DNA of 64,000 bases from Ilex aquifolium. Taxonomy: Eukaryota; Streptophyta; Magnoliopsida; Aquifoliales; Aquifoliaceae. The translations under genes were made by a program, and so were the position numbers. The notes under the pieces are model-generated. The model searched no databases. It had not been told where the DNA came from and was given only the letters and a program-made list of their open reading frames with translations. Below are positions 11,468-24,398 of this stretch, one piece after another (the first letter of the stretch is position 1; the number at the start of each line of letters is the position of its first letter). The stretch is taken from contig OX637393.1 in assembly GCA_951799425.1 (NCBI GenBank), forward strand, positions 28,443,744 through 28,507,743, read 5' to 3'.

Positions 11468-12224
11468 AACCTATCTTTTCTAAATTTCTTCTCTAAGGCC
11501 TCCAGCTTCACTCTTAATGGATCATCCTCAACTCTAACTTGTCCAAAGCCATTGTCATGATGCTCCACATCTACCTTTATAACTAGATTACATGCAAACA
11601 CATAATCAACGCATAAATTGCAAAACAAGCTAAGCAAAACATGTTAGTCTACTAGCAAGCCTAAAGTGAATATGTTAGTTATAAAATAATGTAAGAATGA
11701 GCACTCTACAATATCTTTTTGTCAAATTCGGATCCTAGAATTGAGTGTTCTCATCAAACTTTACCTTGACTTCCTCATGTGATTCCTAAACCCTAGCCAT
11801 TTTCTCCCTATGTGGAGGCATCTCTTAAAGCAATTCAGGACATACACGTCTCATGAATGTGGATCTTGCAAATCAAGAAGTGAATCGACCTTAGAAATCA
11901 TGTAGAATGTATTTGAGAGTGTTTGGTTTAGGTTTTTGAGGGACTTGGAATGTGAGTGTTGGTGTTTGGAATGCAAAAAGGTTGTTTGTCTTAGCTTTTA
12001 AACCCTGGGGCGCCGACTGATCGCATAGTCGCTTGAGCGGTCCTTGGAGCTTTTTTGTCAAATTAACAGATTAGCTTGGCGCTTCCATGGACCATCTCAA
12101 CTCTTCACAAACACCTCCCTCCAAGCCTAAAAAACCTGCATGATTGTATGTATGACCTAAATGCAACTATATGCACATGCATGGATGAGATAAGGATCTA
12201 AATGGCATAAATGCCCTCTTGCTA
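11468..12224. other. No gene recognised
   Basis: AT-rich, mixed sequence without an ORF I can support. Probably old retroelement noncoding DNA continuous with the palindrome cluster. Confidence 0.4.
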
Positions 12225-12510
12225 CCCATATGCGAGGCGCTGTCTTAGCCTTCCCTGACCAGGATCGCTCCCACACCTGTAATGTTTGTGATCGGCCTCC
12301 TCAATTGTGTATCGATCGAAAGACAGAGCGGCACAGCCCCTAACCAAGGGAGTGGTTACGTCCAGTATGTCCCCTTTATTCCCGACATGCTATGGTGCAC
12401 CAGGGTGGGTAGGAGTGGGTCGAGTCTGTATCTTCGCGGAGTAACAGCCGCGTTCGGATCTGATCTGTCTAACTCGACAATTCATCCAGTGACTTCACGA
12501 TGTCGTTAAT
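12225..12510. other. GC-richer unexplained island
   Basis: About 285 bp clearly richer in G+C than its flanks (phrases such as GCGCTGTCTTAGCCTTCCC and ATCTTCGCGGAGTAACAGCC). The only open frame (75 codons at 12282) has no recognisable motif. I cannot assign it. Confidence 0.4.
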
Positions 12511-13371
12511 CATGCAAATCACACATATTTTCAATATAGCATATCCATCCTTATTTCATCATCGAGCACATTACTTTAAGGCATATTAATGAATATAGAA
12601 CTTAATAATCTTACTCCCTAGAGAAATGTCCTCTCACTTAGTTCAGTTTCATTCACTCGTGTTTGAATATTGCATATTTGATCAATTCAAGTGTGACATA
12701 TGTGAAACCAAAGTCCGACACTATTAGAAATATGTCTAGATTAATGGATTAATAAAGCCTACATAAATTTCTAATGCATCATTTAAGTAAAAACAGAACC
12801 GGTTAGTGAGTATTCTAGATGTATATTTTCTATTATTTTTTAACGCTCTCCTATATTTTTACACCCTTTCTACTCATATGGCTTCAATTAGCAAGATTGT
12901 GAATTTTGTACTTTAAATGTTTTGCTTCTAAGCATGTGTAGTGTAGCTCTTTGAGCTTTACATATGAGCAATGACATTAAGCATATAGTATTCTCAACAA
13001 TTCAAGCGCAATTGATACTTTGTCATTTATTTCATACCTCACTTTTTTGAATTTGGCCACATTAGACTATTTTTTCACAATTAGCTCCTGACATTTTTTT
13101 AGGGATATGGGGCTTTACTAACCTTTAGCCATGTGCTCACTTATCACCAAAACTTAGAGTCATATAAGGTCATTAATCAATCAAGCTTGTTGGACTCGTA
13201 AGTATGAAGGTGATTGGTTGACGTGTACTTGATTTTTAAATTTTCATAAATAACACATAATCCAAGCACACTAGGAACAAAGAGAATTAGTTCAAGGTTA
13301 AACCACTAAGACTTATAACCATCAAGTTCTCTATTCCCTAATATCTCTCGTATCAATACAATCAACTTTGA
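12511..13371. other. AT-rich noncoding DNA
   Basis: No coding signal. The style of the sequence is like Athila 3' noncoding DNA, but I found no solid match. Confidence 0.35.
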
Positions 13372-13821
13372 ATTAATGATGGATACACTATAAATCAAAT
13401 CAAAGTGTGATTACTATAATAAACAACGAAAAACAAACAAAAGAAAGTCTTTTTGCTTTTTTTCAATGTTTCTGTATTTTTCTTAATAACATTAAAACAA
13501 AAAAATATGCATGAACATGCAATTAAAAAAGAAAATAAAGCAATTACAATAAATTCTAAAATGATTGTCCAACTAGACATCAAAAATATTTTTGGATTAA
13601 TGATGGATACACTATAAATCAAATCAAAGTATGATTTCTATGATAAACAATGAAAAACAAACATAAACAAATCTTTTTGCTTTTTTTTTTTTCAATTTTT
13701 TGTATTTTTCTTAATAACATAAAAATTGAAAAATATGTATAAATATGCACTTAACAAGGAAAACAAAGCAATTACAATAAATCCTAAAATGAATGTCCAA
13801 CTAGACATCAAAAATCTTTTT
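13372..13821. repeat. 224-bp tandem duplication
   Basis: Two adjacent units, 13372-13595 and 13596-13821, both start ATTAATGATGGATACACTAT and both end GTCCAACTAGACATCAAAAAT(A/C)TTTTTG. They differ by scattered substitutions and small indels, so the duplication is not recent. No coding content. Confidence 0.85.
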
Positions 13822-13929
13822 GAATTTCTAATTTTTAATTGTTTTGTGGTTTTCATTTATGAAAACAAAGCAAAATAAACTAAATAAAAATATTTACAAT
13901 GTATGATCTTAGGGTGTTTGATGCAATGC

Positions 13930-14233
13930 TTGAATGGTGCACTACGATCCATGCACTAGTCTGACCTACTTCTTAGGTGACTCAACCTCCTTGGTAACAC
14001 TCATGTGTTTCCAATTTGATTGAGATGGTAAGCCTCTCTAAGTTCTCTCGACTCGTCCACACTTGTTTTTCCTTATCTCTAGGAATAGCTCGGGGCATGG
14101 GTGATGGACTTACTCTCTTCTCTCCAAGTTTAGTTAAGTCAACTTTAACCCTAGGAGTAGAAGGTGCTTTTTGGTAAAGGAAAACTAAGGCTTGGACTCA
14201 CATGACCTATCCAAAAGCTTTTAAAGATGCATG
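13930..14233 (-). pseudogene. Left part of the copia relic split by the nest
   Basis: On the minus strand from 14233 downward a broken frame reads KVDLTKLGEKRVSPSP, then DKEKQVWTSRENLERL. The TSD ATGCA (14229-14233) matches 53508-53512, so this was contiguous with the copia gag remnant at 53513-55336 before the insertion. It would lie just downstream of the zinc knuckle. The assignment rests on that continuity more than on its own sequence. Confidence 0.5.
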
Positions 14234-14589
14234 TGACGCCCCTAAAACCGAGGATCCTTTTTCAACCAGTTGATCACCCATCAACCTGTATAAGTACCCG
14301 TGAGTATTGCATAACCCAACAACACGGCAATGACATTCCCTTTACCAGGATCATAAACAATACAAAGTTTGGATGGAGTCTCGCTTGTACTTGGCACTCA
14401 CAAACACATACTTTGTGCACCTTTCCATCACATGACCCATCTGAGGTCCAATATACATTAATTTACTCTTAACATAACACCATTTATCCCCTTGAAGTAA
14501 AAGGACTCAAGGCCCGGTAGGTTTTCTTCAAACTTCAAAATTTTAAATGCTTTTACTATGCTTCCGGGCCTTGTAATGACTTATACCAA

Positions 14590-15745
14590 CTAAGTGTCTT
14601 AAGGTTTAGAAATGAACCTAAAGGTTACAGAGTGACCAAATGGTTTCGTGGATACACCATCAGTATCTATAGTAAATGGGTACAACAGATATATAAATGG
14701 TAATCCAATGATGACTTCATCAGTCATATCCTATACTAGGACAAATGATGTTTTAAAACAAACATTGTCTTGACAGATATGCACATTTGGCAACTTGTAT
14801 TTAACATTCATTTTACTACCATTTGCAGAACTAAGTCTTTCGACAGTCTTCTGGTAGTATTTAGTTGGTATAATCCCTTCTTGGATACAGTTTACATCTG
14901 CACCTGTATGTATGAGGGCAACAGTGTCAAGTTTAAAATCCTTATCAATGATAATTCTTACTTGAGAATACCATTTTTGAAAGCTGATTTTATTGACTAA
15001 ATTAATCCTATTATCATCAGATTTTGAACACCCATCGTGAGATGGCAGCTTAGTTAAACCAGAATTTTCCACAGTAGAGGTGGAGGTTACGGGTATCCGC
15101 TGTAAATGTGTTCTCTGAAGATCTTCTGTTTCAGATGACTCATGAGGCTGTTTTTCAGGATTAAAATCCTTTGGCTCAGGGGTTGTAGTTTGTAAAAGAC
15201 TCAAGTTTTCAGCAAAGATTATGTCTTGTGCTTTTAAGTCTTTTATTTCTTGTTTGATTTTATTAACTTCACTTTGAAGATCTTGTAAGGTGATCCCTTT
15301 CTTTTTCTCCTTACTAAATTTTTCCAAAGTTCTGTTAAAACTAATCAATGGTTTCTCTGAAGACTGTTTATTTTCTTTTTTGGAAAATAAGTCTTTGAGA
15401 TTTTTGATGTATTTCAGTTTTAACTCAGGATCTTCAATCTTACTGATAAGGTCAATAAGAATTTGTTCCTCTTCATTATCTTTTGTGATAACTCTAACTA
15501 TTTTACAGTTACATTTATCTTCATATCCTAACTTGATGTCAGGTTCACTAGGGCTGCTAAGGGCAGATTGGTCATCTGAAGAAGTCTCTTCACTTTCTGA
15601 GTGATCTGAGCTTTCTTCATGGCTGCTTAGGTTACTTAACTTAAAGATTCTAAGAATTTCTTCTTCATCTTGCTGGGTTAAGTTTAACCTTTTAACCTTT
15701 TTTTTAACTGGGCAATCTGGGCTAATGTGGCCTTTCTTTCCGCAT
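14590..15745 (-). pseudogene. Pararetrovirus CP C-terminus and aspartic protease region
   Basis: After the zinc-knuckle frameshift near 15745 the minus strand stays open through an acidic segment (NLTQQDEEEILRIFKL, ESEETSSDDQSALSSPSEP), then a coiled coil (TLQDLQSEVNKIKQEIKDLK). It then reaches the retropepsin, whose active-site loop reads ALIHTGADVNCI: the usual catalytic aspartate is histidine here. A stop ends the frame at 14731; recognisable protease text (VIIGLPFIYLLYPF) continues to about 14620. The region then meets the host LTR. The exact junction is uncertain by some tens of bases. Confidence 0.75.
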
Positions 15746-16574
15746 TATAACATTTAACATCTTTATCTTTTTTGTCTTTTTTATCAGACTTTTTTCCTGG
15801 GTTTTTCTTATAAGTTTTACGCTTATAAGTTTTCCTAGGTTTCTTGTAAAACTCCTCTTTTTGGAAGTGTTTTTTGCTTCTTTTAAGATAAGATTTACTT
15901 CTGGAGTAAGGCTTGTGTGATTTGTGGGATTTGTGTTTTCTGCTAGATGGTGCTACTGATTGGAGACCATATTGTTCACAGAAATCACCCATTTCATATT
16001 TAGCCTTTTTCTTATCATCTTTTAATTGTTTATTAATCTTCATATCAATACACATCCTAAGACCTTCTTTTTGGATAGTATTGATAAGTTCTCCATAGGT
16101 TAGTGAATCATATTCAATGATTCCTGTTTCTTTGGCAAGGGTCTCTCTAATCTTATGGGCAAAGAGATTAGGTAAACCATTTACAAATTTTTCTTTCCAG
16201 AATGATTTGTTACAGTCTGAACGGAGCATAACTCTGGAAACAAAAACATCTTTGTACCATCTAAAATCACTAAGTGTGGGGCACCTGAGGTTACTGAGCT
16301 GGTCATGGATCCTAGCTGCAATATTACTGGGTGTTCCTACAAAGTGTTTTATGATGGTGTATATGAGGGTATTGAGGCTGTCAGGTTTGGCCCTTCCAAT
16401 CCTTTCATCAAAGATCGGCATACCTTCATCATCTAAGACTACAACATATTTGATGGTGTCTCTTGATTCTTGAGTGAGATAGTTGTCCCACCAACTTCTT
16501 AAGACTCCTGTAAAACCAGAGGCGATAAGGTCAACTAGTTCTGGTTCAGTTTGAGCTAGGTTACTGATTCGCAC
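15684..16574 (-). pseudogene. Pararetrovirus coat protein region
   Basis: The viral sequence starts at 16564; the first codons of the 296-codon frame come from the inserted LTR. The core reads LVDLIASGFTGVLRSWWDNY and KSFWKEKFVNGLPNLFAHKI, typical of caulimovirid coat proteins. A Lys/Ser/His-rich basic tail follows (SHKSHKPYSRSKSYLKRSKK). The expected CCHC zinc knuckle begins (KCYN at about 15748) but is thrown out of frame, so the frame ends at 15684. Known role: encapsidates the viral genome and binds pregenomic RNA. Upstream it joins the MP region at 42504 across the Athila insertion. Confidence 0.82.
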
Positions 16575-18447
16575 TTTTCAGTGTGTCTGAATTATATTAT
16601 TATTTTACACCCAAGTATAAGTGGTCAAATTGTAGTTTTCTCGATTTTAAGTCCAAGTATCGATCCCACAGAGAGTTGTTTAGTAATTTAAAACTTAAAA
16701 TAAAATAAAACTATTAAAGGTGTTGTTTGAAGCAGAATATCGTTTGATAGCTTGTGATGTGAGCTTAGCTTAATAATGATGCATTAAATAAAGTGCATAA
16801 ATAAAGCAGAGTAATGACAGGAATATAAAATATACCCTTCAGTTTAGGGATCCATATGCTTTGTATTGTTTAAGTTACTGGAAATGCTACCTCACAACAA
16901 TTAACTCCCATGTTATTGGTAAGTCAATCGGTAGATCTGATGTATATAAATCATAACACAACAGCTTCTCAGGCTAGCTGGTGGTATAAATAATAACTCA
17001 GCAACTTCTTAAGAAAGCTGGTTATATCTACTTCAATTGATTAACCCAAGCAAACCAGAATGACAAGCCATTCATGAAGAATACTTGAGTTATTCCCTTG
17101 ATCTTATGATTGTTACTTGTTTATATAATAAACCATAACACAGCCGCGTCTTAAGCGAACTGGTGGTAGTATAGCATAACCCAGCAACTTCTTAGGAAAG
17201 CTGGTTACATAACCGCCAGTTAAACATCCTCAGTATTCCAGTGGAAGCAGAGCCATACCAATAGGAACACCATGGTTGTTAGACTGTCAGTCTATTTATA
17301 TAATTTAGATATATATATAAACATATAGCATAACCCAGCAACTTCTTAGGAAAGCTGGTTACATAACCGCCAGTTAAACATCCTCAGTATTCCAGTGGAA
17401 GCGGAGCCATACCAATAGGAACACCGTGGTTGTTAGACTGTCAGTCTAGTTATATAATTTATATATATATATATATAAACATATAAATAAAACATCAGCA
17501 TTTCCAGAACTTAAGCAATATTATACATATATTTACCCTAGTTTGAAGGGTATAAACGACTACTCACACTCCATTACTATAGAAAAGCAAGAAGTGCGGG
17601 TAGTATTCATTACAACAGAAATTAAAATATAACTTTTTTCACAAAGAACACTTGAAACACAACCACCTTTATTATCATTCAAGACACAAAAGTGGCGGTA
17701 GTTCAACTGTCCGAATAGAAAGATTACAACAGAAATGTAGAAATACGGAAAGGGTGTCACACACCGGCTATTCCTTTCTCTTTTCTCTCTATCTTTCTCT
17801 AAGGTGTTCTTCCTTTGGAGCTTGGAGGCCGGCTGGTTTAGTATGAATAAGGGGCTGATTTTGTATGTTGGAGGTAAATATACAAAAGAAAACTTGGTAT
17901 GGAAAGGCTAGAGAATGGAGGCAAGGTGTGAAGGCTTTTTTCTTTTGTGTCTGTCTGTGTTAGGAATGTAAGAATTCAGCCCCTATTTATAGAGGGGGAG
18001 GTGCACGGCCAAAGGGGGGGGGGGGTTTAGGAAGGTCATCACACCCATTAGGAAGGTTATGACTTGCAGTAGGGTGAGGTGTCGTCGTCCGGAGCTTCCA
18101 CCTCGCAACCTTCCAAAAGGTTGTGCCTTGCAGTGATGCTAGGTGTCGCCGTCTTGGGCTGTCACTTGTCTTGCTTCCATTGGTACACGTGTCTCTTCCT
18201 TATTGGTCCAAGTGTCATGTTCCCATTGGTCCAAGTTTCTTTATTGTACTTTAGTCCTTCGTCATTTCCAGCTTTGCAAAATTGTTTTGTACTTTCCAGT
18301 ATTTCTGCATTTGACCCTGCAATTTTTAACATAATTTATTAAAAACTTTAATTCATACCCAAAACATAATTCATAATAATTAGTTGTTTCATTTTTACAA
18401 AAGTGAGTACTTATCATTTTAATTTACACACAATTTAGGGTTAATCA
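16565..18447 (-). repeat. 3' LTR of the Athila-type element
   Basis: 1883 bp, TG...CA ends. It contains a TATA-like CTATAAATAG (17983-17992 on the minus strand), a 154-bp tandem duplication at about 17172-17480 and a G-run near 18017. It is paired with 40591-42503. Confidence 0.9.
17172..17480. repeat. 154-bp tandem duplication in the Athila LTR
   Basis: Two units begin TAGCATAACCCAGCAACTTC at 17172 and 17326. The second ends in an (AT)n run. The same duplication is at 41198-41505 in the 5' LTR, so it predates this insertion. Confidence 0.85.
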
Positions 18448-18460
18448 CATCCCCCAACTT
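18448..18460 (-). other. Polypurine tract of the Athila-type element
   Basis: The minus strand reads AAGTTGGGGGATG directly before the 3' LTR start TGATTAACCC. This is the plus-strand primer typical of Athila elements. Confidence 0.85.
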
Positions 18461-19570
18461 AAACTTTACTAGTCCCTAGTAAACATAAACTATAATACAA
18501 CATAAACAGGAGTAAAATCATTTTCGTAGATCTTTTCACGATTGCATTTAGCATATGCAATAAGCCGTTAAACCCCTAGGTGATCCCTAGTGGACGAGTT
18601 TTGTCTCGTGAAGGTTTTCAGTAAAGCTACCTGCAAAGTTCAGTAGTTAGGAGTCTATTATTCATATTTGTCACAAAAATAATAAATCAATATTCCTTCT
18701 GTTTTTCTGAAAGACTTCATTTTCTGATCACTATAAGAGTAACACATGTTAGTTATAATATTATCTATATATTTTATAAAAACTTATGTGTGTGTGTTGA
18801 TTTCTTTTGTTTCACAAATTATTTAAGAAATATTACCCTCTTTTATGGTAGTCTCGATGTCGATCCTTTCCGGAAATACACTCAGCAAAGAATTCATATA
18901 CGTTATGGTGACTATTCTCTTAGTAATTACATGTGATTAGATTATTGTAAACAAAGTAAATAATTTCACATGTAATATATTTGAATCAACGGATATTTGA
19001 ATAAAATTTGGAATTTGACATAATCTCATGACATGATATCAACACTATATTAGCTATATTATTAACATTCTCCTTTTATAGATAGATAGCACAAATACAA
19101 TTGTATGATTTCTGGAATCAAAAAGGACTTTCATTAGGTTGTACTGTGGCCATTGGGTTTAGGGTTTAAGAAACGACATCTATGGGGTTCAAAAGCTACC
19201 TTTTGACACACCTCTTAAAACTTTATTTATTTATTCTTTCCATTTTTCACTTTCTTGGCTCTTTTTTTTTTTTTTTTTTTAATTTGGTGAATGCATTTTA
19301 TGCTCCATCTCACTTTTTCTTGAACGAGTGCGTTTTACTCTCCATCTCACTTTTTTTTTTGAACGAGTGTGTTTTACGCTCCATCTCGTTCTCAACACAT
19401 GCCTTTTTTTTTTTTTTTTTTTTGTATCCTGTTGATTTAAAAGAGGGTGTAAGAAAATTATGTAGCAAAGGTAGGTTTAATATATTTTTATCTGGCTCGG
19501 GTATTTTTTGGGTTTCATGAAAAGAATTTATACTATTTTAGGCTCAAACATGGCTGACTAAGGATATAAT
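18461..19570 (-). repeat. Athila 3' noncoding region, distal part
   Basis: No gene. AT-rich with poly-T runs (near 19261 and 19404) and repeated phrases such as GAACGAGTGCGTTTTACTCTCC and GAACGAGTGTGTTTTACGCTCC. It continues past the nested solo LTR at 24676-25292 and matches the old copy at 7886-9060. Confidence 0.7.
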
Positions 19571-20986
19571 TGTAAAACCCGAGAAATTTGAACTTTTTCC
19601 AAAAAGGGCAAAATAGTAATTTGCCACTATAATGCGTACTTAAAGTACTCATGTTCTAGACCTCGGATGAGGAAACGGAGTTCGCCGTTGGATTCATATC
19701 GCGAAAACGAGTCACCTTGTCAAATTTCGTCGAATTCCGAGATAGTCGGATTTTGCACGTCGTTCGAGGCGACTGCGTGACGAATGACCTCACGAACGTC
19801 CCCATAAATAAATTTTATGAAATTTCCTTAAAATTAAGTTAAAGATCAAATAAAATTAATTTGAACTTAAACCGGGATCAAATAAATCGTTTCGGGATGA
19901 AATCGGATCCGATTAAACGAAGAACACGTGGCGCGACGTGGGCCAAGTATTTAAAACTATATATAGGGGTAAATATCTTAGAAAATGAGATTTTTAGCCT
20001 CTTGTGTTCTTGTTTGGCCGGCCAAGAGAGAGAGAAGAGAGAAAAGAGAGAAAACCTTGATCTTCAAGCTTTCTCCGTTGATTCCCGGAGTTCCGTCGGT
20101 CGGAATCCGTCGAGCCAAGAGTTAAAGTCGATCACATCGACGAGGGCTACGCAACCACACCAAGAGCAAGGGATTTCACCGAAGATCCAAATGAGGAAAT
20201 TTGGGGGAAATCTAGTCTTGGGCTCGGGAAGTGTTCTTGAAGCTTCATTCGGGTGAATTACGCTTCAAGAGGTAGGGTTCTTCCTACTTTGGTGTAATCT
20301 TTCCTTAGATGTTGGTAGTCTAAAGGTTTAATATGTTATGCCTATGATAGACCTTCATATATAGGGTTATGGGTATAGAAACGGAAAAGTGAGCCTAGAA
20401 ATGGTTTAAACTAAATTCTAGTTCGAATTTGGTATATGAAGTACATGTGATTTATTACGTAACTTGGGGAAATTTGAGGCATGATTATGTGATTTATATA
20501 TTGTGCCTAGAAGGTGTTTGATTAAATGTCTTGTTTGAATGAAATGGTTGTTTTGATCTAATTGAAATAACATGTTTAAGTTCGACTTGTGGAATCATAT
20601 GCTTATGATGTGATTGTAATTAAAGGTGCTTGTTGATATATGCATAGGTTGATATATTAACATCGGAATGAATATGGTATTTATATGCTTAGGACATAAA
20701 TTTACCATGGATATGTTGAAATTGTGCATGGGTTGTTCTTGACATAATGAACCTCATGTGGTATGCAATGAGACATAGCATTGCATGTGCACGGAAGCAT
20801 CTCATTACATGGGTGTGTGCATGGTTGATGTCAACACCACACTTGGTGGTTGATGGTATGGCTTGGGAAAAGTTGGGTCGAAGACCTAGCTAAGCCGCTT
20901 GATTGCATGATAAATATGGGTCGGGATGAGCAAGAAGAGGCATGACGACCTCTCGGGTGCAAGGCCCGGTGAATTGGGGGGTGCAC

Positions 20987-23602
20987 TGTGACACCCCAAT
21001 TTCTGGGGGTCCTTTATTGACCGTTGACCATCCGTCAACCAGCGGAAATACTCGTGATAGTCGTATAACCCAACACCACGTCATTCACATGCTTTTAATC
21101 GGATTTACCATCCACAAGGTCAATTATACCTCCATTTATGTCCATTTATGTCATAGGAACCAAAGAAAACAAAGCCCAAAAGCATGGCTAAGCATTTTGA
21201 AAATTTCAAAATTTTGGAAAAACCTTCCGGAAGGTCGACATACACCTACCGGAAGGTCGCTGAAGGAACTGTTACATGAAAAAGATCAATTTCAAGAACT
21301 TCCGGAAGGTCGACATCAGTAGCAAAAACCTTCCGGAAGGTCCATTCCAGTAGCCAAAACCTTCCGGAAGGTTCATTCCAGAAAACAAAACCTTCCGGAA
21401 GAATTCGGCAGTCAAAAAGAAACCCAAGGCAAAACCTTCCGGAAGGTCCACTCCAGTAGACAAGTCCTTCCGGTAGGTTTTACTCCAGTAGCTAAAATCT
21501 TCCGGAAGGTTCATTCCAGTGGGCAAAACCTTCCGGAAGGTATTAGCTGTGAACAAGGCAAGCTGGGGTTTTTAGCAAAACCTTCCGGAAGACCGACACA
21601 CACCTTCCGGTAGGTTTTCAGACTGTGAGCATAAAAATGGATTTCTTTCCCCTCCAAACCATCCTTAAAGCTACCCCATACACTCCAAACTCATTCAATA
21701 CATGTTTAATGAGATTTTCCATATAATACCCAACTCATACAATCTCTATTACAATTCATTCCATAATATATATACATCAAAATGGAGTTTTGTTAAAGGT
21801 TTTACAAAACTTAAACTAAGGCCACAAGCCGGCCCCCTTCATGCTTGATGCTCTCCAAATGAGCCATCCGCCGGAGCAAAACCCACACCTGAAATGTTTT
21901 TCCCATAAAGGGTGAGCCACGCTCAATAGGGTATCTCCTAGAGAGGCTATTCCCCAACCTAAATGCATATGAAATGTCACATGCTATCAATCAACAATCC
22001 ACAACAAGAATATATTCCATGTTGAAACATGTAATGCCATGCTATGAAATGAGGTGAGACTCACTCATGCACATCAACCGAGCCCTTCCCGGCTCCTCTA
22101 CACATGCAAGTGCCAATGTGTACCAATCCGTCATTTATGTTTCACATCAAATGACATCTCATTCTAGGGTCTTTATAGAGGTGGATGTTCATGGACTCAC
22201 ACCAAAGGTCACCCAACCTACACGGAATTCATGGACTTCCACCAACGGTTCCGCGTACACCGACACACTTTATGGGCTCTTATACCAACGGAGTGCGTAT
22301 CCAATCACCGGGTCTCTCACCCGAGGGATTTTCTAGCCCTTCTTGCTACCCCAACCCTATCAACATATAAACCATTCGACTCGTCTAGGTCATCGACCCA
22401 TATTACCCGAGCTCACTCGTCATCCACCATGTGTGGTGAAGACAAATAACCATGAACACACACCTCCTAAAATGCGATGTTCCCGTGCATATGAAATGTG
22501 GTGCTCCATTGCAACACCAATACAATGTTCGATATGATATGAGTGACATATGAACATTCACAACACATTTCTCATATTCCATGGCAAAATCATATCAAAA
22601 GCATATAATTCCCATAATACAAATTCCAAGCATGTTATCAACATACTAAAATTTCATGGCATATATATAAACACATAACACGCCCACAATTTCATATAAC
22701 ACATGAATTTACATTGGGTTCATTTCACATATCCTATTCATAGAAATCACAATTAGTAACTTCTAAATATTCATCCAAGTTAGGATTTCCTTTACCCATT
22801 TCAATACCCAATTCACCCAATTTCACAACAATAGGCAAGAGACACATAGGCTATCATCCTACCCATTCCATAAAAACATTATAGGCTTGGAATAAACCTT
22901 AGTAGGAAGAAACCCTACCTCTTGAAGCGTGAGGAACGACCAAGGGAAGTTCCAAGACCCGATTCAAGCTAAAAACCCTCACTTCTCGAAAATCCCGTAC
23001 CTTAATCTTCGGTAAAACTTGCGCTTTTTGGTATAGCCGCGTAGCCCTCGATGAGTAGAGCGACTTTAATTCTTGGCTTGCGTGGATTCGAGGTCCGTAG
23101 CGCCGTAGATCGTAGAGAGAAGGTGAGTTTTTCTCTCTTTTCTCCCTCTTTCTCTCTATCGGCTGAAACCGGCTGAACAATGGGGAAAAATCTAATTTTT
23201 CCCCCTATTTATATTTTAGAATACTTGGCCCACAATTCGCCACACGTCCTATTTAATTCCGGGTCCGTTTTAATCCCGAAACGATTAAATTTCGCTCCGG
23301 TTCAAGTTCGAATTATTTTTGTTTTAACTTGTGTTTAATATTTCCCCAAACCTGGAAACTTTATAAAAATTTCGTGTACAGGGTCACCCGGGGCCCGTTC
23401 GTCTCGTAAAACGCGAAAAATCCGACTATCTCGGAATTCCACGAAATTTGACGTGGTAACTAGATTTCGCGAGACGAATCCAACGGTGAGGTCCGTTTCG
23501 TCATCCGAGTTCTAGAAAAATTCAGGTTTACAACCTGTACTGTAGTGGCAATTTACCGTTTTGCCCTTTTTCACAAAGGTTGAAATTTTCTCGGGTTTTA
23601 CA
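20987..23602 (-). mobile_element. Level 5: solo Tekay-type LTR inside the level 4a LTR, minus orientation
   Basis: 2616 bp, flanked by TGCAC at 20982-20986 and 23603-23607. On the minus strand it starts TGTAAAACCCGAG and ends GGGGTGTCACA. It is closely similar along its length to the LTRs of the intact element at 25374 and 33014, so it belongs to the same family. It carries the CCTTCCGGAAGG cassette. Confidence 0.93.
21223..21614. repeat. CCTTCCGGAAGG palindrome cassette (solo LTR copy)
   Basis: About 12 units of CCTTCCGGAAGG or one- to two-base variants (for example CCTTCCGGTAGG) are spaced 20-50 bp apart. The short word CATTCCAG recurs in the spacers. The homologous cassette is in both LTRs of the intact element. 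Confidence 0.92.
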
Positions 23603-24242
23603 TGCACTCCATTGGTATAAGATTCCATAAAGTGTACGGGTGTGGAAGACCCTTGGTATGAGTCCATGAAATGTCCGATCCCAAGAAAGACCCTAGTTTT
23701 TTGGAAAATATCATTTGATGTAAACATAAATGATGAAATGAAACACTTTGGCATTGCATCGTGTAGTAGGAGTCGGTGAGGACTCGGGTTGAATTGCATG
23801 AGTGAGCGTCATCTCATTTCATGGCATGGTAGTATTGCAGTTCAACTTAGAATGCATGTCCTTATGAGAAATGATTGTTTGCAAATGAATGTTGCATGAG
23901 CATGAGCATCTAGGGGGAGAGTAGCCCTTGTAGGATTTACTCTACTGGGCGTTGGCTCACCCTATATGGGAAACATTTCAGGTGTGGGGTTTGCACCGGC
24001 GGATGGCTCACTTGGAGAGCATCAAGCATGAAGGGGGTCAGCTTGTGGCCTTAGTTTGAGTTTTTGTAAAACTTTTATCAAAATTCCATTTTGACGTGTA
24101 AATTATGGAATTAATTGTAATGGAACTTGTATAAGTTATGTATTATATGGAAAATCTCATTAAACATGTGTTGGATGAGTTTTGGGAGGTTTGGAATGGA
24201 TTGAAAACGAGAAATGGTTGAAAAAGATAATACTGGGCAGAC

Positions 24243-24398
24243 AGTACCGGTACTGTGTGCCGGTACGGTATGGTACCGGTACGGTGTATCGGTACGCCAT
24301 TTCCAGTAGGTTAACTGTACCGGTATTGTGTACCGGTACGGTAGGGTACCGGTACTGTGTACCGGTACGATATGGTACCGGTACACTGTACCGGTACA
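24243..24398. repeat. GTACCGGTAC palindrome cassette
   Basis: About ten units of GTACCGGTAC or close variants in 155 bp, mostly 4-15 bp apart. The position in the LTR and the flanking sequence (GGAAAATCTCATTAAACATG upstream) correspond to the CCTTCCGGAAGG cassette of the related LTRs. All frames stay open here, so the Tyr/Arg/Pro-rich open frames are artefacts. Confidence 0.9.

Noticed and set aside
21223..21614. Regularly repeated palindromes that look like a CRISPR array
   Set aside because: Repeats are only 10-12 bp, spacers vary in length and are shared between copies of the LTR, no cas genes are present, and the context is a plant retrotransposon.
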